DNA from: Mesorhizobium sp. WSM4306
GTDB lineage: Bacteria > Pseudomonadota > Alphaproteobacteria > Rhizobiales > Rhizobiaceae
Assembly: GCF_007003975.1 (NCBI RefSeq)
Contig: NZ_VFTC01000014.1
Span: forward strand, 62,001-126,000
Reading direction: 5' to 3'
DNA: 64,000 nt
This document shows positions 1 through 8,774 of this stretch, piece after piece. The position numbers were made by a program, and so were the translations under genes. Every line of letters starts with the position of its first letter. Positions within the stretch are counted from its first letter, which is position 1. Under the pieces are notes generated by a model. It saw nothing but the letters and a program-made list of their open reading frames with translations. It was not told the DNA's origin and searched no databases.

Positions 1-330
1 GCGCTGGAGGCGATGCCAGCGGAGCTGAGCCGTTACGGGCTCAAGCCCGGTGGCGGCTTTGTCTGGCGGCCTATCGCCGGCACAAACCGGCTGAGCGTCC
101 ACTCTTTCGGCGCAGCCTTCGATATCAATGTAGGTTTCTCCGACTATTGGTATAACAACAGAAACAAACCCGACCCGAACGCGCACATTCCATTCAAGAA
201 CCGGATTCCTCTGGAAATCGTGGAATTGTTTGAGAAAAACGGCTTCATCTGGGGCGGGCGCTGGTATCATTATGACACCATGCATTTCGAGTACCGGCCC
301 GAATTGTTGCTTTACAAGAAACCCGGCTGA
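1..330 (+). CDS. M15-family peptidase (D-Ala-D-Ala carboxypeptidase type), 3' end only
   Basis: The reading frame is open at the left edge of the window, so only the C-terminal ~109 residues are present. They carry the M15/VanY-like signature: a histidine followed by a downstream aspartate in SFGAAFDINVG, and the late W-x-H-Y-D-T-M-H-F-E-Y block that supplies the last zinc histidine. Members cleave peptidoglycan stem peptides in the periplasm. Any signal peptide or SH3-type domain would lie outside the window. The gene stops at 330, immediately before the stop of the convergent SDR gene. The family is fairly sure; the substrate is not. Confidence 0.75.
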   Translation, partial: ALEAMPAELSRYGLKPGGGFVWRPIAGTNRLSVHSFGAAFDINVGFSDYWYNNRNKPDPNAHIPFKNRIPLEIVELFEKNGFIWGGRWYHYDTMHFEYRPELLLYKKPG

Positions 331-1101
331 TCACGGCGGCAGCAGCCGGAAATCCTTGCCTTCGGGCAAAAGCTGGCCGCCGTCGACGACAATGGTGGTG
401 CCGGTGATGTAGCTGGCGTCGTCGGAGGCCAGGAACAGGAAGGCGTTGGCGACGTCGCGCGGGCTACCGAGGCGTCCCAACGGGATGGAATCCTCCATGT
501 TCTTGATGTAGGCGGCACCGCGATGCAGCTCGATCGCTTCGGTCAGGATGTTGCCCGGCTCGACGCCGTTGACGGTGATGCCGTAGCCGGAAAATTCCAG
601 CGCCGCCGAGCGGATGAAGCCGTTGATGCCAGCCTTGCTCGCGGCATAGTGGCCGTGACCGGGGCTGGTGACGTGCGGGCCGGTGATCGACGAGGTGTAG
701 AGCATGCGCCCGTAACCTTGCGCCTTCATCGGCGCCAGTGCCGCCAGCGTGGCGTTGAAGGTGCCGCGCAGATTGACCGCCATGACCCGGTCCCAGTCGT
801 CCGGGCTGGTGTTTTCGATGAGCTGCCAGGGATAGATGCCGGCATTCTGCACAACGATGTCGAGGCGACTGTGAAGGCGGAGCGCCAGTGCCACCGCAGC
901 CTCGGCGTCGGCCATCTGCGAGATGTCGGTACGGATGAAGGCAGCGCCGAGCTCGTCCGCGGTCGCTTGGCCTGCCTCGACCTCGCTGTCAGCCAGGATC
1001 AGCCGCGCGCCTTCCTCGGCAAAGCGCTGCGCAATGCCTTTGCCGATGCCGCGCGCGCTGCCGATGATCAGCGCGACCTTGTCTTGCAGCCGTCCGCTCA
1101 T
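331..1101 (-). CDS. SDR-family NAD(P)-dependent dehydrogenase
   Basis: A classical 256-residue short-chain dehydrogenase. The cofactor loop is IIGSARGIG (residues 12-20, with G in place of the usual T of TGxxxGIG). The structural NAG motif is at 86-88, and the catalytic set is S138, Y152 and K156 (YAASK). The C-terminal ITGTTIVVDGG is typical. It is the last gene of the sugar-transport operon, 13 bp after the permease, so it probably oxidises or reduces the imported sugar or polyol. The exact substrate cannot be read from sequence. It ends flush against the convergent M15 gene with no space for a long terminator. Confidence 0.88.
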   Translation of the reverse strand: MSGRLQDKVALIIGSARGIGKGIAQRFAEEGARLILADSEVEAGQATADELGAAFIRTDISQMADAEAAVALALRLHSRLDIVVQNAGIYPWQLIENTSPDDWDRVMAVNLRGTFNATLAALAPMKAQGYGRMLYTSSITGPHVTSPGHGHYAASKAGINGFIRSAALEFSGYGITVNGVEPGNILTEAIELHRGAAYIKNMEDSIPLGRLGSPRDVANAFLFLASDDASYITGTTIVVDGGQLLPEGKDFRLLPP

Positions 1102-1114
1102 GCGAGCCGTCCTT

Positions 1115-2110
1115 TCACGCCAGTCTTTGGCGAATGGTTTGCTTGAAGGCGTCGAGCAGCACGGCGGCGAGCACCAGCAGGCCGTGGATCACCTGGGTAA
1201 AATTGGCCGGCAGGCCCATCAGGTTGATCGCTGTGTTGATCGAGGACAGCAAAAGCACGCCGGCATAGACACCGGGCAGTGTGCCGACGCCGCCTTTCAG
1301 GCTGACGCCGCCGATGACGACGGCGGCAAAGGCGTTGAACAACAGCCCGGTGCCGAGATTGGCGGTGGCGCCGGAGGTACGGATGGCGAGCAGCCAGCCG
1401 GCCAGCCCGGCAATGGCGCCGGCAAGCACGAAGGCGATGACCAGATTGCGGTTGACGCGGATGCCGGCACGGAAGGTCGCGGTCTCGTTGCCGCCGATCA
1501 TCACCAGGTGGCGGCCGAACGGCGTCTTGGCCATGATCAATGAGAAGAGAACAAAACAGGCGACGGCGATCCAGGCGGTCAGCGGCAGGCCGGCCAGGCG
1601 CTGGATGCCGAACCATCGGATGGCCGGCGCCAGATCCTGCGCCGAGCGGCCGCCGGAGATGACCAGCACAAGGCCGCGCACCCAGATGTAGGATGCCAGC
1701 GTGATGATGAAGGCGCTCATCTTCACCTTGACCACGAGATAACCGTTGAAAGCGCCGATGATGCCGCCGACGACCAGTGCAATGAGCAGCGAAACCGGAA
1801 CCATCAGCCATTGCGGACTGAGCTGTATGCCCATGCCGATGCCCGACGAGCAGAACAGGATGCCGACCGTCATGGCGCTGAGCGCCGCCACCGATTCCAC
1901 CGACAGGTCCATGTGGCCGGCAATGATGACAAGCGACAGGCCGATCGACATCACGCCGAGCACGCTTGAGGCCTCGATGATGTTGGCGAATATGCCGAGC
2001 TGGAAATAGTTCGGGACGAAGATGGAAAAGACGATCAACACAAAGACCAGCATGAACCAGACGAGGTTGTCGAGGACGAACTCCAGGGCTTTGCGGGTGC
2101 GCGGGTTCAT
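1115..2110 (-). CDS. CUT2/RbsC-type sugar ABC transporter permease
   Basis: Inner-membrane permease of about 331 residues with some eight to ten hydrophobic segments. It has the RbsC-family landmark IIAGHMDLSVESVAALSAM near the N-terminus and the GGVSLKGGVGTLPG loop near the C-terminus. It forms the channel for the ATPase and binding protein encoded upstream. I chose the ATG at 2110 (MNPRTRK); a TTG at 2143 would add 11 residues, and neither has a strong ribosome site. A 151-bp gap with a stable hairpin separates it from the binding-protein gene. The imported sugar is unknown; similarity of the whole set to the rhizobial Frc fructose system is inferred. Confidence 0.88.
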   Translation of the reverse strand: MNPRTRKALEFVLDNLVWFMLVFVLIVFSIFVPNYFQLGIFANIIEASSVLGVMSIGLSLVIIAGHMDLSVESVAALSAMTVGILFCSSGIGMGIQLSPQWLMVPVSLLIALVVGGIIGAFNGYLVVKVKMSAFIITLASYIWVRGLVLVISGGRSAQDLAPAIRWFGIQRLAGLPLTAWIAVACFVLFSLIMAKTPFGRHLVMIGGNETATFRAGIRVNRNLVIAFVLAGAIAGLAGWLLAIRTSGATANLGTGLLFNAFAAVVIGGVSLKGGVGTLPGVYAGVLLLSSINTAINLMGLPANFTQVIHGLLVLAAVLLDAFKQTIRQRLA

Positions 2111-2220
2111 GGGCTGATCCGGTTGGCGCCCCCGCGAAATCAAATTGATTTCGTCAGGCTAAGGCGCGGCTTCAAGTTCGCCACAGCGTCCTTGTCAGAC
2201 GTGGCGTTGTGAAAGAGCAG

Positions 2221-2248
2221 GCTCCGGGCGGCCTGGGCGGCCCGGAGC
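2221..2248 (-). terminator. Intercistronic hairpin after the binding-protein gene
   Basis: A perfect 9-bp inverted repeat, GCTCCGGGC and GCCCGGAGC, with a 10-nt loop. It lies just after the stop of the solute-binding-protein gene and before the permease gene. There is no good T-run, so it looks more like an RNA-stabilising or partly terminating stem that keeps binding-protein mRNA more abundant than permease mRNA, as in other ABC operons. The role is inferred. Confidence 0.5.
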
Positions 2249-2261
2249 GCTTGGCACGTGA

Positions 2262-3302
2262 CTATTCGACCGACTTGATCGTGTCCGTCGGCGGCTTCTG
2301 GTTGCCCCAGAAGGCCGGATTGTCGACGTTTTCCTTGGTGATGGCGGCGCCCGGGATCTTGATGTTCGGGCCCCAGGCTTCCTTGGTCACGGTCGACTTC
2401 AAGCCGAGCACGTCATACTCGCCGGGCTTGATTTCCTGCTTGCCGGCGATCTTGTCCATGAACATGGCGACGGCAGCAGCCTGCGCGTAGAGCGGCTGCT
2501 CGACTTCGACATTGAGCCAGCCCTTGCGGATCAGGTCGAGACCGACCGGAGCGCCGTTCGAGCTCATCAGCATGACGTCGCCCGGCTTCTTGCCGGCGGC
2601 CTCGAGCGAGGCAACGGCAGCGACCGACAGGTGCGCGGCATGGCTGAAGATCAGGTCGATGTCGGGGTTGGCCAGCATCTGGTCGGCAACGATGGTGCCG
2701 GCATTGCTGGCTTCCCACTGCATGGCGGGCAGCGAGATGATCTTGACGTCCGGGAACCCCTTCATCTTCTCCTCAAAGCCTTTCTGGATGTCGAGCGTGT
2801 AGGGGTCGCCAGGATCACCGAGCACCTGCAACACCTTGCCCTTCACCGAACCGTTCTTGGCTTTCAGAAGCTTTTCAGCCTGCTCGGCGGCGACGTAGCC
2901 GATCTCCACGGTGCCAGCCACCGAGGTGAAGTCGGACGGGGTCGAGGTGATCTGGCGGTCGAACTCGACCACCGGGATGCCGGCCGCGCGGGCTGCCTCG
3001 ATAGACGGCTTCAGCGCGTTGAAATCGACGGCGGCCAGGATGATTGCCGCCGGCTTCAGCGCGATGACGTCGTTCATCTGGGATTGCTGCGCGTCGGTCT
3101 TGTTGTCGGCGTTGAGTGTTTTCACCTCATAGCCGACCTGCTTGAGGAACAGCTCCAGCGCGCTCACAGAGCCGGTCTGGAATTCATCGAGCAGGGTGGG
3201 AACCATATAGTAGACGGTGCCCTTGGTCTGGGACATTGCCGGCGTGAGCGAGGCAAGAGCCAGTGCCAGGATACCGAGGACAAGAACTAGTATTCGCTTC
3301 AT
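2262..3302 (-). CDS. Periplasmic sugar-binding protein of a CUT2 ABC transporter
   Basis: A 346-residue RbsB-like protein (Peripla_BP_4 fold). It begins with a clear Sec signal peptide: MKR, a hydrophobic run to about residue 20, then a likely cleavage after AMS or AMSQ. The mature part has the alternating two-lobe pattern, including FDRQITS and a [10 protein letters not shown] hinge-like stretch. The start at 3302 is well supported by AGAGGAG eight bases upstream; a longer frame to 3347 lacks this. It captures the sugar in the periplasm for the permease and ATPase of the same operon. The ligand cannot be told. Confidence 0.9.
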   Translation of the reverse strand: MKRILVLVLGILALALASLTPAMSQTKGTVYYMVPTLLDEFQTGSVSALELFLKQVGYEVKTLNADNKTDAQQSQMNDVIALKPAAIILAAVDFNALKPSIEAARAAGIPVVEFDRQITSTPSDFTSVAGTVEIGYVAAEQAEKLLKAKNGSVKGKVLQVLGDPGDPYTLDIQKGFEEKMKGFPDVKIISLPAMQWEASNAGTIVADQMLANPDIDLIFSHAAHLSVAAVASLEAAGKKPGDVMLMSSNGAPVGLDLIRKGWLNVEVEQPLYAQAAAVAMFMDKIAGKQEIKPGEYDVLGLKSTVTKEAWGPNIKIPGAAITKENVDNPAFWGNQKPPTDTIKSVE

Positions 3303-3343
3303 GTCGTTCGCTCCTCTTTTATACCGGACCCCTCGTTTGCCCC

Positions 3344-4108
3344 TCAACCTGCCGGTCCGGCACCGGCAAGCGTCTCACCGGTGATCATGTTGATCACCGC
3401 ATCGGGACTTGTTTTGTTGCGCGCGACATCGCCGGCCACGACGCCTTGCCGGATCACCACGATCCGGTCGGCGACCTGGAAGGCCTGTTGCATGATGTGG
3501 GTGATGATGACGACGCCGATGCCCTGGTTGGCCACCTGGCGGATCATCTCGAGGCCGCGTCTGGTCTGTTCTACGCCGAGGGCCGCGAACGGCTCGTCGA
3601 GCAGCACGAGCTTGCCGCCCCAATGCACGAAGCGGTTGAGCTCGATCGCCTGGCGCTGGCCGCCCGAGAGATGCTCGACATTGGTGCGCAGCGACGGGAT
3701 GCGGGTGCCGGCACTTGCCAGCGCCTTGCCGACGACGGCTTCCATGGCGCGCTCGTCGAGGATCGGGATGCCGAGCACTTTCCTGGTGATTTCGCGTCCC
3801 ATGAAGAAATTGGCGACGACGTCGACATTGGTGCACAGCGACAGGTCCTGGTAGACGGTCTCGACGCCGGCCGCCTTCGCCTCGGCCGGCGTCTTCGCCA
3901 GGAATTCCTTGCCCTCGAACAACATGCGGCCGGAGCTCGGCTCGAGGCCGCCGGCGATGATCTTGACCAGCGTCGACTTGCCGGCGCCATTGTCGCCGAG
4001 CAGGGCCACGACCTCGCCCTTGCCGATGGAGAAGCTGATGCCTCTCAGCGCCTGGATGGCGCCGTAATTCTTGGTGACGTTTTCGAGTACCAGCAGCGGT
4101 TCGGTCAT
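3344..4108 (-). CDS. Single-domain sugar ABC transporter ATPase (FrcA-like)
   Basis: A 254-residue ABC ATPase with Walker [10 protein letters not shown] (38-46), Q-loop VYQDLS, signature LSGGQ (147-151), Walker B LVLLDEP (167-173) and a switch histidine in IITHIMQQ. Most CUT2 transporters use a fused double ATPase of about 500 residues (RbsA type). This one has a single domain, as in FrcA of the Sinorhizobium fructose transporter, and probably works as a homodimer. Its start overlaps the regulator stop by four bases, so the two are translationally coupled. Confidence 0.92.
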   Translation of the reverse strand: MTEPLLVLENVTKNYGAIQALRGISFSIGKGEVVALLGDNGAGKSTLVKIIAGGLEPSSGRMLFEGKEFLAKTPAEAKAAGVETVYQDLSLCTNVDVVANFFMGREITRKVLGIPILDERAMEAVVGKALASAGTRIPSLRTNVEHLSGGQRQAIELNRFVHWGGKLVLLDEPFAALGVEQTRRGLEMIRQVANQGIGVVIITHIMQQAFQVADRIVVIRQGVVAGDVARNKTSPDAVINMITGETLAGAGPAG

Positions 4109-5271
4109 GCCGCCACTCCTTTGCTCTGCATGAGGTCTGACCTGCGCTCGCGCTCGGCGATGAACATCTGGCCGAAGCGTGGCGACAGCACACCGGAAAC
4201 GGCCAGCGCCGCGGCCCCGCGCAGCACTGAATGCTGGCCGCCGGTTGCGACCATGACACGCGGCGTCTTACGGTCGCGTCGCGCCGAGATCGAATTGGGA
4301 AGCTGTGCCGCCGCGCCGACCAGTTTTTCCAAGAGGTCTGTTTGGGCGAGCCCGCCGAGGATGACCGTCTCAGGGTCGAACAGGTTCTCGATGGTGACGA
4401 TGGCGTTGCGGAAGATCGGCGCGACTTCGGCCACCCAGGCGGCTTCGCCGATGTTGCGGCGGCGCAACGCCTCGAGCGAGAGGTAGCGTTCGAGGCAGCC
4501 ATGGTTGCCACAAGGACAGAGTTCGCCGCCGGCAACGGCCGGGATGTGTCCGATTTCGCCGGCATTGCCCCAGGCGCCACGCATCACCGCGCCGTCATGG
4601 ACGATGGCGCCGCCCAGGCCGACGCCGAAATAAAGGTAGTAATATTCGGAAAAGCCGGCGCCGAGGCCATAGAGGCGTTCGCCCATGGCGGCCGCCGCCA
4701 TATCGGTCTCGAAGAAGGCCGGCAGCCCGGTCGATGCCGCCAGCCGCTCCGGCAGCGCGACATCCTTCCAGCCGGCCATGGTCGTGGGGCCGACGAAGCT
4801 CATCGATTCCACGCCGAAAGGCCCGGGCAGCGCCATGCCGATGCCAAGCACGCGGCCGCCGGGCCGCAATGCGGTCAGTTCGGGCACCATGGCGCCGATC
4901 AGGTCGAAGGCATGGTCGGGCGTTGCATGCGGCGCCTCGCGATGCGTGCTTTCGATGACATCGCCGCTCAGATTGATCAGCGCAGCGTCGATGCCGAGCG
5001 GGGTGAGGTGGATGCCGACGGCATAGCCGCCTTCAGGGTTGATACGGAGCGTAGCCGGCGGCAGTCCGCGCCCGCGCGGCTCTTCGCGCAGCGACAGCAC
5101 ATAGCCGTGCTCTTCGAGCTCGCGAACGATGGTCGATACGGTCTGGACGGTGAGGCCGACGCGGCTGGCAATGTCGCCGCGGGCAATGGGGCCATGAAGG
5201 CGGATGGACTCCAGCACGATGCGCCGGTTGTAGGGTCGTCCGAACTCCTGATTGGTTCCCCGCAGTGCCAT
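4105..5271 (-). CDS. ROK-family transcriptional regulator
   Basis: A 388-residue ROK repressor-type protein. An N-terminal winged helix-turn-helix lies at about residues 18-58 (GPIARGDIASRVGLTVQTVS). A sugar-kinase-like ROK domain follows, with the zinc motif H242 ... CPCGNHGC (C252, C254, C259). The usual ENDANAAA block reads FETDMAAAAMGE, so kinase activity is doubtful. GGGAGAGGG just before the ATG supports the start. First gene of the ABC/SDR operon, and divergent from the M24 hydrolase, so it likely controls both in response to the sugar, as FrcR does in rhizobia. That control is inferred. Confidence 0.88.
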   Translation of the reverse strand: MALRGTNQEFGRPYNRRIVLESIRLHGPIARGDIASRVGLTVQTVSTIVRELEEHGYVLSLREEPRGRGLPPATLRINPEGGYAVGIHLTPLGIDAALINLSGDVIESTHREAPHATPDHAFDLIGAMVPELTALRPGGRVLGIGMALPGPFGVESMSFVGPTTMAGWKDVALPERLAASTGLPAFFETDMAAAAMGERLYGLGAGFSEYYYLYFGVGLGGAIVHDGAVMRGAWGNAGEIGHIPAVAGGELCPCGNHGCLERYLSLEALRRRNIGEAAWVAEVAPIFRNAIVTIENLFDPETVILGGLAQTDLLEKLVGAAAQLPNSISARRDRKTPRVMVATGGQHSVLRGAAALAVSGVLSPRFGQMFIAERERRSDLMQSKGVAA

Positions 5272-5305
5272 TTCCCTCTCCCTGGAGAGGCAAGACTTGC
5301 ACAGG

Positions 5306-5342
5306 CAATTTATTCAGTCAAATGGAATTCAAAAATAATTTG
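5306..5342. promoter_or_regulatory. Candidate ROK operator in divergent promoter region
   Basis: The 210-bp gap between the ROK gene and the M24 gene contains an AT-rich island in otherwise GC-rich DNA. CAATTTATT (5306-5314) and AATAATTTG (5334-5342) form an inverted repeat with one mismatch, spaced by 19 bp. ROK repressors commonly bind AT-rich palindromes in such places. The role is inferred from position and symmetry only. Confidence 0.35.
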
Positions 5343-5481
5343 TGACGGTTCCGGACGCGGTGCAGGACCTGTCCCATACGCTGCGCTGGCCGATTGCAGC
5401 CGGGTTAAAACCACCGCAATGGTGAATGACGTCAGGCGGGCGCGGGGCTTCGCCCGGCCGATGATCCAGCAGGGAAAACCG

Positions 5482-6663
5482 ATGATCGAACTGCCCTTTG
5501 CGCGCGGCGAATACCAGGAGCGGCTCACAAAAATCCGCGCCGAGATGACGAAGCGTGGGCTCGAACTGCTTGTTGTCAACGATGTCGCCAACCAGCATTA
5601 CATCACCGCCTATGACGGCTGGTCGTTCTACACGCCGCAGGTGGTGCTGGTTCCGATCGAAGAGGAGGCCGAGCCGGTCTGGATCGGCCGCGCCATGGAT
5701 GCGGCCGGCGGCCTGCTGACGGCCTGGATGAAGCCTGAGAATGTGGTTGGCTTTCCGGAAGACCATGTCCAGCGCGCCGATCGTCATCCAATGGACTGGA
5801 TCGCTGCCTGGATCGTCGCCAAGGGCTGGGGCGCCAGACATATCGGCGTCGAGCTCGAAGCCTATTATTACTCGCCAAAGGCGCATGCCCGGCTCGTCGC
5901 CGGTCTGCCCAATGCAAAATGGCACGACGCCGATCTGCTGGTGAACTGGATCCGTGCGGTCAAATCGGCGCCAGAGATCGCTTATCTGCGCAAAGCGTCG
6001 ACCTTGGCCGAAGCGGCTGTCGCACGGGCCTTCGAAGTCATCGCGCCTGATGTGCGCGAATGCGATGCGATCGCCGCCATCCAGGCGGCGCAGATTGCCG
6101 GCAGCCCGGACTTTGCCGGTGATATCACGGCGCTGCCGCCGACGATCCTCGGCGGGGAAAATGCTTCGGCGCCGCACGTCATGTGGAGCGACAGGCGGTT
6201 CGGCAAGAACGAGACGATCGCTCTGGAACTCGCCGGCGTCTGCCGCCGCTATGCCGCAGGCCTCGCCAGGACGATGCAGCTCGGCAAGACGCCGACGCGT
6301 GTCGCCGACACGGCAAAGGCGGTGATCGAAGGCATGGATGCTGTGCTCGATGCGGTCCGTCCCGGCACATCGGCCGAAGCGGTCGAAGCCGCCTGGCGCA
6401 AGGTCATCCAGCGCTACGGTCTGAAGAAGGAATCGCGCATCGGCTATTCCATCGGCGTCGCCTATCCGCCTGATTGGGGCGAGCACACGATCAGCCTTCG
6501 GCCCGGCGACAAGACGGTGCTGCTATCAGGCAACGTCGTGCATTCCATTCTCGGCATGTGGATGGAGGGCTGGGGCATCGAGGTCAGCGAGACCATTCTG
6601 GTGACAGAGACCGGCAACGAAACGCTGACGAAATTCCCGCGAGACATCCACGTCAAATCCTGA
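5482..6663 (+). CDS. M24-fold creatinase/ectoine-hydrolase-like amidohydrolase
   Basis: A 393-residue protein with a creatinase-like N-terminal domain (to about 155) and a pita-bread M24 C-terminal domain. The canonical M24 metal ligands are missing: where aminopeptidases have D..G and SD-x-TRT, this has ALELAGVCRRYAAGLART (247-264). It keeps H232 and the late EVSETILV block, like metal-independent creatinase and ectoine hydrolase (DoeA/EutD). It therefore probably hydrolyses a small cyclic or amide compound, not an Xaa-Pro peptide. AGGGAA six bases upstream supports the ATG at 5482; ATGs at 5461 and 5419 are possible. Divergent from the ROK/ABC operon. Confidence 0.75.
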   Translation: MIELPFARGEYQERLTKIRAEMTKRGLELLVVNDVANQHYITAYDGWSFYTPQVVLVPIEEEAEPVWIGRAMDAAGGLLTAWMKPENVVGFPEDHVQRADRHPMDWIAAWIVAKGWGARHIGVELEAYYYSPKAHARLVAGLPNAKWHDADLLVNWIRAVKSAPEIAYLRKASTLAEAAVARAFEVIAPDVRECDAIAAIQAAQIAGSPDFAGDITALPPTILGGENASAPHVMWSDRRFGKNETIALELAGVCRRYAAGLARTMQLGKTPTRVADTAKAVIEGMDAVLDAVRPGTSAEAVEAAWRKVIQRYGLKKESRIGYSIGVAYPPDWGEHTISLRPGDKTVLLSGNVVHSILGMWMEGWGIEVSETILVTETGNETLTKFPRDIHVKS

Positions 6664-6783
6664 ACGGCCGGCGCCGCGAACGGTGGACAAATCACAACGC
6701 TTGCGTACTTGGTGGATATTTTCGGCTTAGGTGGGTTCGCACCGCAGGGGACGCGAGCGACCAGTCGATCGGACCCCTTGATC

Positions 6784-8067
6784 CTACAGATACTGCTCGA
6801 CCTTCTTGCCCACGGTCAGGAAGCGCAGCGGGTCGATGGCTTCGCCATTGTGGCGGACCTCATAGTGCAGATGCGGGCCGGTGGAGCGGCCGCTGCTGCC
6901 GGTCTTGCCGATAGTGTCGCCGGCGGCGAGCTTCTGCCCGACGGCCACATCGATTTCGCTTAAATGGCCATAGCGCGTCGCAAATCCATTGCCATGATCG
7001 ACCTCGACCATGCGGCCATAGCCGCCGTTCCAGCCTGCCTTGGTGACGACGCCGGCCGCCGTGACCTTGGCGGCCATGCCGATCGGCGCGCGGAAATCCA
7101 TGCCCGAATGCAAGGCTGCGGTGCCAAGGATCGGGTCGGTGCGGACGCCGAACGGGCTGGTGACGGAGTGGCCAGGGGCGGGATTGGCCAGTGGCAACCG
7201 CCGCGCCTCTTTCTTCAGCTGGTCGAGCGTATCCAGTGCCTCGTCGAGCTCCTTGACCTTGCTGTCGAACATCATCGAGGAGTCCAGCGGGATCAACGGT
7301 CCGCCGACATCGCTTTCGTCTTTGCCGAAATCGCTGTCGACCGGCAGGCCGGCTGCTTCCAGCGCCTGGGTGATGGCATCGGCATTCTTGTAGGCATTGT
7401 CCGCAAGCGTGGCGATCCGGGTGAGCTGCTGGCTTTCGATGGCCTTCAGCGAATCGTTGATCGAGACGAACAGTTTGTCGGCACGGTCCGCCGCCGTTTC
7501 GCTGGGCAGCGGATCGGAGCGGGTCGACCACAAAGAGAACGGCCTGGTGTCGGCCGAACCGAGGCTGGCGACCGAATATGCCAGGGGCTCGCCGCCGGTC
7601 AGTTCGGCATGCTCGTCGGGCTTTGCTGCCGCTGCCGCATCGGCGGTTGGCGGCGTTCCGACTTCGCTTTCGGCCCGTTCGAGGATCGGGCCGAGGCGGC
7701 CATGGCGCTGGCTGAGCTGACTCTGCCGCTCGAGCAGTTCGCTGACCTTGGTTTCCATCAGTTTCTGGTCGAGAAGCTGGCGGCTGGTGATGCGGTCGAC
7801 CTGGGCGCGCAATGCCGAGATGCGATCCTCATAGGCCTGTTGCATGCGCGCCTGCCGCGCCGTGGTGGCGCCGATCAGATCGTCGCGCAGCACCAGGTAG
7901 GAGGTTGCCAGCAGATAGCCGATGGCGATTGCCGCTAGTGCCGAACCAAGAAAGGCGACGAGCCACGGCCGGATGGTGAAATGTCGGATTTCATTGCCCC
8001 GCGCAATGATGACCGTATGGGGCTCCTTGCGCCTGCCGAAGACCGCTGACTGACCGGTTGGGTTCAC
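6784..8067 (-). CDS. M23-family (LytM) murein endopeptidase, membrane-anchored
   Basis: A 427-residue protein with a cytoplasmic N-terminus, one membrane segment (about 33-60) and a periplasmic coiled coil (about 68-125, QQAYEDRISALRAQVDRI...). After a linker comes a C-terminal LytM domain. The zinc and catalytic residues are present: H320-x3-D324, H368 in YGHLS and HLH at 399-401, so it should be an active peptidoglycan DD-endopeptidase and not a degenerate activator. The TM, coiled-coil, M23 layout resembles alphaproteobacterial LmdC/MepM-type cell-envelope hydrolases. It stands alone between convergent and co-directional neighbours. Confidence 0.88.
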   Translation of the reverse strand: MNPTGQSAVFGRRKEPHTVIIARGNEIRHFTIRPWLVAFLGSALAAIAIGYLLATSYLVLRDDLIGATTARQARMQQAYEDRISALRAQVDRITSRQLLDQKLMETKVSELLERQSQLSQRHGRLGPILERAESEVGTPPTADAAAAAKPDEHAELTGGEPLAYSVASLGSADTRPFSLWSTRSDPLPSETAADRADKLFVSINDSLKAIESQQLTRIATLADNAYKNADAITQALEAAGLPVDSDFGKDESDVGGPLIPLDSSMMFDSKVKELDEALDTLDQLKKEARRLPLANPAPGHSVTSPFGVRTDPILGTAALHSGMDFRAPIGMAAKVTAAGVVTKAGWNGGYGRMVEVDHGNGFATRYGHLSEIDVAVGQKLAAGDTIGKTGSSGRSTGPHLHYEVRHNGEAIDPLRFLTVGKKVEQYL

Positions 8068-8211
8068 GGGACCAAGCTTTCGTTACGACACCAACGAAGC
8101 CTGATTACACATTATTAGGGTTAACAAAGCTTTGCCGTGGGTGCCGGCCGGTCAGGATTGCGCGCGAAACGAGTGGCGGGTTGCGGGCAGGGTGGTGAGA
8201 CCGGCGGCGTG

Positions 8212-8679
8212 TCAGAGCGCGCGCACCGCCTCCAGCACCGCTTCGGCATGACCTTTTACCCGGACCTTGCGCCAGATGCCGGCGATCCGGCCGTCCTTGC
8301 CGATCAGGAACGTCGCTCGTTCGACACCCATATAGTTGCGGCCATACATCGTCTTTTCGACCCACAGATCGTAGGCCTCGATCACTTTGCGCTCCTCGTC
8401 GGCAACCAGGTCGACGGTGAGATCGTATTTGGTTTTGAACTTGTCGTGCTTCTTCACGCTGTCAGGCGACAGGCCGATCACGACGGCGTCGGCCTTTTCG
8501 AACTCCGGCTTCAGCTGGGAAAAGCTGATCGCCTCGTTGGTGCAACTTGTGGTGTCGTCCTGCGGATAGAAGTAAAGTACGACGGGTTTTCCCCGCAACG
8601 CGGCAAGGCTGAGCGAGCCGCCGCCATCGCGCGGCAGGTCGAATTGCGGAGCAGCGTCGCCAATGTCGAGATCAGCCAT
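8212..8679 (-). CDS. bcp: Bcp-type peroxiredoxin with a single cysteine
   Basis: A 155-residue thiol peroxidase of the Bcp/PrxQ family. The active-site segment YFYPQDDTTSCTNEA holds the peroxidatic cysteine at about residue 49. The resolving cysteine five residues later in E. coli Bcp is isoleucine here, and there is no other cysteine in the protein. It must therefore be a 1-Cys enzyme regenerated by an external thiol. The ATG at 8679 is preceded by AAGGGC. It reduces hydrogen peroxide and organic peroxides in the cytoplasm. Divergent from the AsmA-like gene. Confidence 0.9.
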   Translation of the reverse strand: MADLDIGDAAPQFDLPRDGGGSLSLAALRGKPVVLYFYPQDDTTSCTNEAISFSQLKPEFEKADAVVIGLSPDSVKKHDKFKTKYDLTVDLVADEERKVIEAYDLWVEKTMYGRNYMGVERATFLIGKDGRIAGIWRKVRVKGHAEAVLEAVRAL

Positions 8680-8774
8680 ATCGATGCCCTTGTTTGAGGT
8701 TACGCGCCAGGCTGCATCGTTATAGTGTCGAGCGGGGATTCGTCCACGATCGAATTCGTACAACGGAAAATTGC

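Noticed and set aside
4231..5481. Long N-terminal extension of the M24 gene through the ROK gene
   Set aside because: The extension is antisense to a complete ROK regulator and lacks homology style; the family starts near 5482.
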